Of a stretch of 9,770 nt of DNA, positions 4,502 through 9,770 are shown in pieces. The stretch covers positions 1-9,770 of the forward strand of contig JAGDBR010000082.1 of NCBI GenBank assembly GCA_017958935.1, given 5' to 3'. Below the pieces are notes generated by a model. It searched no databases. It worked only from the letters and a program-made list of their open reading frames with translations, and was not told the origin of the DNA. Source of the DNA: Lachnospiraceae bacterium. Lineage in GTDB: Bacteria; Bacillota_A; Clostridia; Lachnospirales; Lachnospiraceae. How positions within the stretch are numbered: the stretch's first letter is position 1; every line of letters starts with the position of its first letter. Made by a program: the position numbers and the translations under genes.

Positions 4502-6211
4502 ATGAGCAAGAAACAGAGAAAAATGCTGATCCGGATCCTGATCGCGGGCGTGATGCTGCTTGCGCTGCATTTCATTCCCGTCACGGGTCCTTTACGGCTG
4601 GCCCTGTATCTGATCGCCTACGGCGTCATCGGATACGACATCCTGATCAAGGCCGGCAAGAACATCCTGCGCGGCCATGTCTTCGACGAGAACTTCCTGA
4701 TGGCCATCGCGACCGTCGGCGCGTTCGTGCTCGGCATCCTGAAGAAAAGCGGGGATTACGGCGAGGCTGTGGCCGTCATGCTCTTCTATCAGATCGGCGA
4801 GCTCTTCCAGAGCATTGCCGTCGGCAAGAGCCGGAAGAGCATCACGGCGCTGATGGACATCCGCCCGGATCACGCGAACATCGAGGAGGACGGCGTGCTG
4901 GTGCAGGTCGATCCCGACGACGTCGCTATCGGCAGCGTCATCGTCGTGCAGCCCGGCGAAAAGGTGCCGATCGACGGCATCGTGACATCGGGCGAGTCCT
5001 CGCTCGACACGGCGGCGCTGACCGGCGAGAGTGTCCCGCGCACCGTCCGGGAAGGCGAGGAAGTCCTCAGCGGCTGCATCAACATGACGGGCGTCCTGAA
5101 GGTGCGGACCACGAAGGAAGCCGGCGAATCGACGGCCGCGAAGATCCTGGAGCTCGTCGAGAACGCGAGCTCGAACAAGTCGCAGTCGGAGAACTTCATC
5201 TCGAAATTCGCGCGCGTCTATACACCGATCGTCTGCTTCGCAGCGCTCGCGCTCGCCCTGCTTCCGCCGGTCATCCTGCTTCTGGCGGGCCGGACGGCGC
5301 AGTGGACGGACTGGCTCTACCGCGCGCTGACGTTCCTCGTCATCAGCTGCCCCTGCGCGCTCGTCGTCTCGATCCCGCTCTCGTTCTTCGCGGGACTCGG
5401 CGGCGCGAGCCGCGAAGGCATCCTCGTGAAGGGGTCCAATTATCTTGAAACGCTGTCGAAAACGAAGATCGTCGTCTTCGACAAGACCGGGACGCTGACC
5501 GAAGGCGTGTTCGAAGTCAGCGGCATCCACCACAGCCCGTATGAAGACGCCGAGCTTTTGGAATATGCCGCGCACGCCGAGCTGGCGTCGTCCCATCCGA
5601 TCGCGAAGAGCATCCTGCGCGCCTACGGGAAAGAGCCCGACCGCGCGAAGGTCAGCGGCATCACCGAGGACAGCGGGCGCGGCGTCACGGCAAACGTCGG
5701 CGGCCATACGGTCGCGGTCGGCAATGAGCTCCTGATGGCGCAGCTTGGCGTCGAGCCGGTCCCCTGCCATCATTCCGGAACGATCATCCACATCGCCGTG
5801 GACCGGGCCTACGCGGGCCACATCGTCATCGACGACCGTATCAAGGAGCATTCGAAGGAAGCGCTCGAAAAGCTGCGTGAAGCCGGCGTCAGCCGCACGG
5901 TCATGCTGACCGGGGACGGCGAAAAGGCGGCGGCCGCGGTCGCGGAGGCGCTCGGCGTCACCGAGTACCGCGCGCGCCTGCTGCCCGGCGAAAAAGTCGC
6001 AGCGGTCGAAGGCCTGCTGTCCGAAAAGGGCGCGAACGAAGCGCTCGCCTTCGCGGGCGACGGCATCAACGACGCGCCGGTCCTCTCCCGCGCGGACATC
6101 GGCATCGCGATGGGCGCACTCGGGTCGGACGCCGCGATCGAAGCGGCCGACGTCGTGCTGATGGACGACGACCCGCGGAAGATCGCCAAGGCCGTGCGCA
6201 TCTCGAAATAG
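4502..6211 (+). CDS. cadA: Heavy-metal P1B-type ATPase (Cd/Zn/Pb efflux), ended early by TAG
   Basis: This ATP-driven exporter of soft divalent metals has, in order: two N-terminal membrane helices (about 9-50), the actuator motif TGES (174-177), the metal-gating SCPCAL with CPC at 283-285, the phosphorylation motif DKTGT (Asp327), the P1B-specific SSHP (His365-Pro366) and GDGIND (519-524). There is no N-terminal HMA domain; the separate HMA gene upstream supplies one. The frame stops at TAG (6209-6211) after residue 569, before the last two membrane helices. Translation past the TAG is intact for 57 more codons to TGA at 6383-6385, giving a normal 627-residue length. The 569-residue product lacks the Lys and Asp of the transmembrane metal site and should not pump unless the TAG is read through, is a sequencing error or is recoded. 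From the CPC motif plus the downstream Lys and Asp, the parent enzyme is of the P1B-2 (Zn/Cd/Pb) class. GGAG at 4493-4496 serves the ATG. Confidence 0.92.
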   Translation: MSKKQRKMLIRILIAGVMLLALHFIPVTGPLRLALYLIAYGVIGYDILIKAGKNILRGHVFDENFLMAIATVGAFVLGILKKSGDYGEAVAVMLFYQIGELFQSIAVGKSRKSITALMDIRPDHANIEEDGVLVQVDPDDVAIGSVIVVQPGEKVPIDGIVTSGESSLDTAALTGESVPRTVREGEEVLSGCINMTGVLKVRTTKEAGESTAAKILELVENASSNKSQSENFISKFARVYTPIVCFAALALALLPPVILLLAGRTAQWTDWLYRALTFLVISCPCALVVSIPLSFFAGLGGASREGILVKGSNYLETLSKTKIVVFDKTGTLTEGVFEVSGIHHSPYEDAELLEYAAHAELASSHPIAKSILRAYGKEPDRAKVSGITEDSGRGVTANVGGHTVAVGNELLMAQLGVEPVPCHHSGTIIHIAVDRAYAGHIVIDDRIKEHSKEALEKLREAGVSRTVMLTGDGEKAAAAVAEALGVTEYRARLLPGEKVAAVEGLLSEKGANEALAFAGDGINDAPVLSRADIGIAMGALGSDAAIEAADVVLMDDDPRKIAKAVRISK

Positions 6212-6385
6212 TGCCTGCGCATCGTCTATGAGAACATCGTCTTCGCGATCGGCGTCAAGCTGATCTGCCTGATCCTTTCCGCCTTCGGTCTCGCGAACAT
6301 GGGCCTTGCGGTCTTCGCGGACGTCGGCGTCATGGTGATCGCGGTCCTGAACGCGATCCGCGCACTGCGCGTCAAGAATCTCTGA
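6212..6385 (+). pseudogene. C-terminal remainder of the P1B-ATPase after the in-frame TAG
   Basis: Reading on in the same frame gives CLRIVYENIVFAIGVK, then LICLILSAFGLANMG and LAVFADVGVMVIAVLNAIRAL up to TGA. This is the expected C-terminal end of a ZntA/CadA-type pump: two membrane helices carrying Lys586 and Asp607 (numbering across the TAG), which correspond to ZntA Lys693 and Asp714 of the Zn/Cd site. Relatives read RK or KK just before CLRIVYENI, so the TAG most simply comes from AAG (Lys) by one A-to-T change. There is no frameshift or further damage, which points to a very recent change, an error or read-through. No start codon with a ribosome binding site makes independent translation likely. 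Confidence 0.85.
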
Positions 6386-6394
6386 GGAGTTCCC

Positions 6395-8674
6395 GTGAAA
6401 AAAGCACGTTTCCGCAAACTGTCGGCAATACTCATCCTGGCGGCCGTCCTGACGGCCGCCTTCCCGCATGCTGTCCTGGCGGACGGACCGGACGGCCCGC
6501 CTTCCGAAGGCTACGATACCGCGACGCAGCAGATCCGCCTGCCGTTCGTCTCGCTGGGCCATAAGCAGTATGAGTGGGATTTCCCCTATTCGGACGGGTT
6601 TTTCACCGTCCCCTCGACGAATCTTTCGCTCGGCCTTGCGCGCGCCTCGATCGGACTTGCGATCTCGGCGTTCCGCAACGACAACGATCCGCTCGAGAAC
6701 CAGTACGGGACCTATCTCGGCGCCGCCGGGTTCACGGACATCACGCCCTTCGGCTATGATCAGCCCACCGCACAGAACTCCCTCTCCGGCGTCATTGCGA
6801 TGAAAAAGATCGGCGGCTTCACGCTGATCGCGGCCGTCCCGTGCGGCCAGGGCTACGGCAAGGAATGGGGCGGGAACATGTTCGTCGGCGACGGGGAACG
6901 GCATGCCGGCTTCGATGCGGGCGCCCGGATCCTCGAGGGAAAGATCGACGAATTCATCCGCACGCACGAACTGACCGGCCCGCTGAAGCTCTGGGTGACC
7001 GGCTTCTCGCGCGCCGCCGCGGTCGGCAACCTGACCGCCGCGGACATGATCGAGTCCGGCCGGTTCGAGGATGTTTTCGCCTATCTGTTCGGCGTGCCGC
7101 GTACGACGCGTTCTCCCGTCTTCCACGACGGTATCTTCAACATCTGCGGCAAGTACGACCCGGTCACGCAGGTCGCACCCGAAAGCTGGGGCTTCGAACG
7201 GAACGGCTTCGACTATTTCACGCCGGCGGAAGAGACCGACACGCACTATGCCCTGCAGTCCATGCGCGCCGGCGCGGTCAGCCGCGCCATTTCCGGGGAC
7301 CGCATGCGCAACAACCCGGAGATCAACTACCAGCTGCGCATGATCATCGAATTCCTCGCCGAGATGTTCCCGACGGCGGCGGAATACTGCGAAGCGTTCC
7401 AGGACGTCCTCGTGCGGACCATGACCGAAAAGACGCCGGACAACCTCCTCGAGACGCTGCTCTCCGCCCTCTCGTCGCTCGACAGGCTCGACAGGCGCCA
7501 GGAATACAGCAGCGACGTTCTGGAGGATTATCTTTCCCATATACTCTCCCAGCATCTGACCGCCGATCCGCGGCAGGTCGCCGAAGGCCGGTGGGATCCG
7601 GATGCGTCGATCGGCGTCAACCTGATGCGGGAACACATGCCGCTGACTTACGTCTGCTGGCTGTACTCCTCCGATAATCTTGACGACATCCTTTTCGGGC
7701 CGCGCTTCACGCGGCGGGTCGTCATCAACGCGGACGCGGACGTCGAAGTGCTGCTGGACGGACAGGTCGTCGGCGGCGCGCTGCGCGACGGTACGGTCAT
7801 CAGCCCCGCTGCCGCCGGGATTGCCGAGAACCCGGACGCGGACGTCCCGCATGCGATCAACGCGGTGCGCGACGGGAACAAGACCGTCGTGAACATCCCG
7901 ATGAATGACCGGTACACGATCCTCATCCGCACCTACGGATTGACGAACGTCTCTTACTATGACGTGTTCAGCAGTCCTTACACGACGTTCGGACAGGCCG
8001 ACAAACTGCACGTTTTCCTCGCGCCTGAAGACGAATATGCCATCATCGCGGATTACGCGGACGAGATCTCGAAGCCGGAAGCCCTTCAGGGGCGGACGCC
8101 GCACGTCCGTGAAATGGATTTCACTTATTCCACGGCGATCATCATGGCGGACGAGGCCGGCGCCACCCGGCACATTTCCCTGCGGTCCATCCTGCAGCTC
8201 CTGCTCTGGACGGTCGTGTCCGTGCTGCTGATGCTGCTGGTCTGCCTGGCTGTCGCGCTGTTCCACCGCCGCGCATACAAAAAGAGCGGAAAACAGTTTT
8301 CCGCTCTCTATGTCATCATTCCGCACCTTCTGCTTGCCGCCCTGTTCTCGGCGCTGACCGTGTTCTTCACGGTCAACATGTTCTCCATCGGCGCCGCGCG
8401 CTCCGTGTTCGCGGGGCTGACTGTGTTCGTGCTGTTTCTGCTGGCGCTGCGCGGCACGCTGAAGAACCGCTGCCTTCGGAACGTGATCGTGACGGTCTTC
8501 CTGCTGCTCGTCTCGGTGGCGAACGGTTTCATCTACCAGCGCAGCGAACTCGTCTCGGCCTCCGTCCTGCACACGGTGATCTACAGCATCTCGATGGCCC
8601 TGCTTGCGGCGCTTGCCGTGAGCACGTTCCTGCCGTTCTCCGCTCCCGCCCCGCAGAAAGCGCGGCAGGCGTGA
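6395..8674 (+). CDS. Secreted alpha/beta-hydrolase (lipase-like) with five C-terminal membrane helices
   Basis: This 759-residue protein starts with a Sec signal peptide (MKKARFRK, hydrophobic core 10-25, likely cleavage near HAVLA-DG, residue 29/30). An alpha/beta-hydrolase domain follows: WVTGFSRAAAVGNLTA (200-215) gives a nucleophile elbow with Ser205, and Asp255 in GKYDPVTQVAP is a good acid candidate; the base may be His414 in EHMPLTYVCWL or His284 in DTHY. The elbow reads GFSRA rather than GxSxG, as in a group of lipase_3-like proteins of gut Bacillota. Residues about 440-520 are beta-rich (VVINADADVEVLLDG) and may be an Ig-like domain. Five hydrophobic helices follow at about 599-623, 637-661, 668-688, 695-713 and 721-747. 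The catalytic part should face outside. The start is GTG 6395 with GAGGAG at 6384-6389, overlapping the ATPase TGA, so translation may be coupled. The substrate is unknown; lipid ester is a guess from the fold. Confidence 0.82.
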   Translation: MKKARFRKLSAILILAAVLTAAFPHAVLADGPDGPPSEGYDTATQQIRLPFVSLGHKQYEWDFPYSDGFFTVPSTNLSLGLARASIGLAISAFRNDNDPLENQYGTYLGAAGFTDITPFGYDQPTAQNSLSGVIAMKKIGGFTLIAAVPCGQGYGKEWGGNMFVGDGERHAGFDAGARILEGKIDEFIRTHELTGPLKLWVTGFSRAAAVGNLTAADMIESGRFEDVFAYLFGVPRTTRSPVFHDGIFNICGKYDPVTQVAPESWGFERNGFDYFTPAEETDTHYALQSMRAGAVSRAISGDRMRNNPEINYQLRMIIEFLAEMFPTAAEYCEAFQDVLVRTMTEKTPDNLLETLLSALSSLDRLDRRQEYSSDVLEDYLSHILSQHLTADPRQVAEGRWDPDASIGVNLMREHMPLTYVCWLYSSDNLDDILFGPRFTRRVVINADADVEVLLDGQVVGGALRDGTVISPAAAGIAENPDADVPHAINAVRDGNKTVVNIPMNDRYTILIRTYGLTNVSYYDVFSSPYTTFGQADKLHVFLAPEDEYAIIADYADEISKPEALQGRTPHVREMDFTYSTAIIMADEAGATRHISLRSILQLLLWTVVSVLLMLLVCLAVALFHRRAYKKSGKQFSALYVIIPHLLLAALFSALTVFFTVNMFSIGAARSVFAGLTVFVLFLLALRGTLKNRCLRNVIVTVFLLLVSVANGFIYQRSELVSASVLHTVIYSISMALLAALAVSTFLPFSAPAPQKARQA
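6439..6460. repeat. 22-base palindrome in the signal-peptide coding region
   Basis: GGCGGCCGTC (6439-6448) and GACGGCCGCC (6451-6460) are perfect 10-base arms around a 2-base centre. It falls in codons 15-22 (AAVLTAA). A GC stem of this strength near the start of the mRNA could slow translation of the signal peptide. Alanine-rich GC-biased coding makes such repeats easier to obtain by chance. Confidence 0.5.
8283..8307. repeat. 25-base palindrome, terminator-like hairpin inside the anchored hydrolase gene
   Basis: AGAGCGGAAAAC (8283-8294) and GTTTTCCGCTCT (8296-8307) are perfect 12-base arms around one central A. The shape, a GC base with an A/T upper stem flanked by A-rich sequence on the left, is like a bidirectional terminator stem, but only CTCTATG follows, not a T-run. 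It encodes the loop between the first and second membrane helices (residues about 630-638, KSGKQFSAL), and the frame stays open across it. Confidence 0.7.
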
Positions 8675-8727
8675 GGGATCGCGGGAGAAGGCTGCATGCA
8701 GGCATGAGAGATTGTCGGAGAACGCGC
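8675..8727. other. Convergent intergenic gap without a clear terminator
   Basis: The 53 bases between the stop of the anchored hydrolase and the stop of the lipase contain a 10-base palindrome CTGCATGCAG (8692-8701) but no stem followed by a T-run on either strand. A 7-base inverted repeat CTCCCGC (8643-8649) with GCGGGAG (8681-8687) spans the stop codon of the hydrolase with a long loop. Transcripts may read into each other or end by Rho. Confidence 0.4.
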
Positions 8728-9770
8728 TTAATCCGTGAACGGCAGTCCGCCGATCATTTCCAGCAGTTCCCTGTAGAAGGGGCGGATCACGCTCTTTTTC
8801 ATCATTCCGCCCTGCAGCGACATGTGGTCGCCGCGAAAGACCGGCATCAACTGCCAGATCCCCGGCTGCACGTTTCCGCGCTCATAGGGCACGGACGGCG
8901 CGTTCAAGGGGGCTTTTGCAGAGACCGTATTGACCAGCCCGTCGTTCTCCCGCCAGGAGGCATCGATAACAAAGCCGCCGGCCGTCGTCCCCGTATAGCT
9001 TCCCATCAGCGTTGAAGTCCTGCGGAACATCGGCTCCATGAGCCGCCGCACAGGGCTGTGGACGCCATCGCCGGAAGCCCGGGTCGCCGCGCACGGAACG
9101 GCAAAGTAATAGACGTACGGCAGCGTTTCGATCCGCTCATTCAACGCGAGCGCATTGTCGATATGCATGTCGAACGCCGCATGGTCCTCCCGGATCCTGC
9201 CATCGGACGCAGCCGTTTTCCGGCGGCTGAAGATATTCCCCCAGAATTCGTCCCGACGCGAGATCCTGACCGCGCTGACGTCAAAAGACGGATCATTGTA
9301 CAGATCGTACGCGGTGGTTCCGTTCGTCGGCGCCGCGAGCGTCACGAGCGCATGGAGCCGGCCGCCCTGCCCGCCCCTGAAGAACGCCGAAAGGTCCTCA
9401 TCCTCCGTCGCCTGCCGCTCTTCGGCCGACCCGTTCGCCAGAAGTTCCGAGAAAAGGCGGATCGTCGCGCCGCCGAACGAATGGCCGAACAGCACGATCT
9501 TCTTTCCGCTCTCCCAGTCGGGGATCAGCGGCTGTCCCGAGAAATCTTTCCCGAACCGTTCATGAGCGCAGCGCAGACTGTGGGCTTTTCCGTAGTCCAC
9601 CCTCCTGCCGGCCAGCTGCGCGTACAGCTCGCAGGCCCTGTCCCACGCGCTCCCCTCCGGCGACACGGAAGCCGCATGGCAGGGGAACCCCTGCTTCGCA
9701 AGATATTTCATCAGGTCCCCGCCGCGCATGCCCCAGTACGGGAAATAGCGGTTCGCCTTGTCGTAACTGC
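8728..9770 (-). CDS. Family I.5-type (Staphylococcus/Geobacillus-like) lipase, N-terminus outside window
   Basis: The frame is open to the right edge, so the start is not seen; the Met at 9729 is internal, because the 13 codons before it (NRYFPYWG) fit the conserved start of this lipase domain. Numbering from that Met, the nucleophile is Ser84 in FGHSFGGAT, the acid Asp263 in WRENDGLVNTVS and the base His302 in FRGDHMSL, a complete triad. The structural zinc site of Geobacillus-type lipases also appears: Asp30 (WDRACELY), His50 and His56 (KAHSLRCAHERFG), and a later Asp in FDMHIDN. PEGSAWDRA and VDYGKAHS are further family marks. These enzymes hydrolyse triacylglycerol or phospholipid esters and are normally secreted; the signal peptide would lie outside the window. 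Family I.5 members usually have about 390 residues in the mature domain, so roughly 40 are missing. The stop is TAA at 8730-8728. It converges on the anchored hydrolase gene. Confidence 0.93.
   Translation of the reverse strand, partial: SYDKANRYFPYWGMRGGDLMKYLAKQGFPCHAASVSPEGSAWDRACELYAQLAGRRVDYGKAHSLRCAHERFGKDFSGQPLIPDWESGKKIVLFGHSFGGATIRLFSELLANGSAEERQATEDEDLSAFFRGGQGGRLHALVTLAAPTNGTTAYDLYNDPSFDVSAVRISRRDEFWGNIFSRRKTAASDGRIREDHAAFDMHIDNALALNERIETLPYVYYFAVPCAATRASGDGVHSPVRRLMEPMFRRTSTLMGSYTGTTAGGFVIDASWRENDGLVNTVSAKAPLNAPSVPYERGNVQPGIWQLMPVFRGDHMSLQGGMMKKSVIRPFYRELLEMIGGLPFTD

Noticed and set aside
6212..6385. Independent small membrane protein downstream of the TAG
   Set aside because: The only ATGs lie deep inside the segment without a Shine-Dalgarno, and the sequence is plainly the ATPase C-terminus in the same frame.
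7480..7500. Tandem CTCGACAGG duplication
   Set aside because: It is only two short copies inside coding sequence, encoding LDRLDR, which is ordinary for a charged helix.
4592..8572. A 1326-codon open frame on the minus strand
   Set aside because: It is antisense to the ATPase and anchored hydrolase genes, both clearly real, and has the same low-complexity composition. No ribosome binding site or recognisable domain supports it.
8692..8701. CTGCATGCAG palindrome as terminator between the convergent genes
   Set aside because: The stem would be tiny with no loop, and no T-run follows on either strand.
8671..9015. 114-codon plus-strand frame starting at the end of the anchored hydrolase
   Set aside because: It is antisense to the catalytic C-terminal half of the family I.5-type lipase and lacks a ribosome binding site.
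9729..9770. Met at 9729 as the lipase start
   Set aside because: The frame remains open to the window edge and the preceding residues (NRYFPYWG) match the conserved early part of the lipase domain, so the gene continues beyond the window.

Overview
The window is GC-rich DNA with strong AAGGAGG-type ribosome binding sites. Its proteins (a single-chain iron-sulfur L-serine dehydratase, a CHREKCV-type ArsR repressor, a stand-alone HMA protein beside a P1B-ATPase, and a family I.5-type lipase) look like those of a high-GC Bacillota, probably a gut-type Clostridia or Erysipelotrichia member. This placement is an inference from protein resemblance; there is no rRNA or other phylogenetic marker. No tRNA, rRNA, IS element, integrase or CRISPR array is visible.

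Layout. A 228-base AT-richer divergent control region (3997-4224) splits the window. Leftward (minus strand) from it runs a tight gene string: an ArsR/SmtB repressor (3673-3996), a possible 17-codon leader ORF, L-serine dehydratase (2421-3632), a membrane-anchored PI-PLC-like phosphodiesterase (1383-2408), a membrane-anchored endonuclease/exonuclease/phosphatase-fold protein (300-1355) and the start of a membrane HEYGH metallopeptidase-like protein cut by the left edge (1-290). Gaps are 9 to 40 bases, so one transcript is likely. Rightward (plus strand) come a 72-residue HMA metal-binding protein (4225-4443), a Cd/Zn/Pb-type P1B-ATPase (4502-6385) broken by an in-frame TAG at 6209-6211, and a secreted alpha/beta-hydrolase with five C-terminal membrane helices (6395-8674). 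Converging on it from the right is a family I.5-like lipase (8728-9770, minus strand) whose N-terminus lies outside the window.

How it works together. ArsR, HMA protein and ATPase form a recognisable metal-efflux cassette: the repressor should bind the AT-rich repeat at 4170-4193 just downstream of the plus-strand promoter and release it when metal is in excess. Around this cassette sit four hydrolases (PLC-like, EEP-fold, anchored hydrolase, lipase), three of them with membrane anchors in the part seen, suggesting a cell-surface or lipid-related role. That link is inferred from position only.

Main points for a second look: the amber codon that removes the last two membrane helices and two transport residues of the ATPase while leaving the downstream 57 codons intact; a 25-base near-perfect palindrome inside the anchored-hydrolase gene; an intercistronic GC hairpin between the HMA and ATPase genes; a leader ORF with a strong Shine-Dalgarno overlapping the serine dehydratase start; and the placing of serine dehydratase and membrane phosphodiesterases behind a metal repressor.
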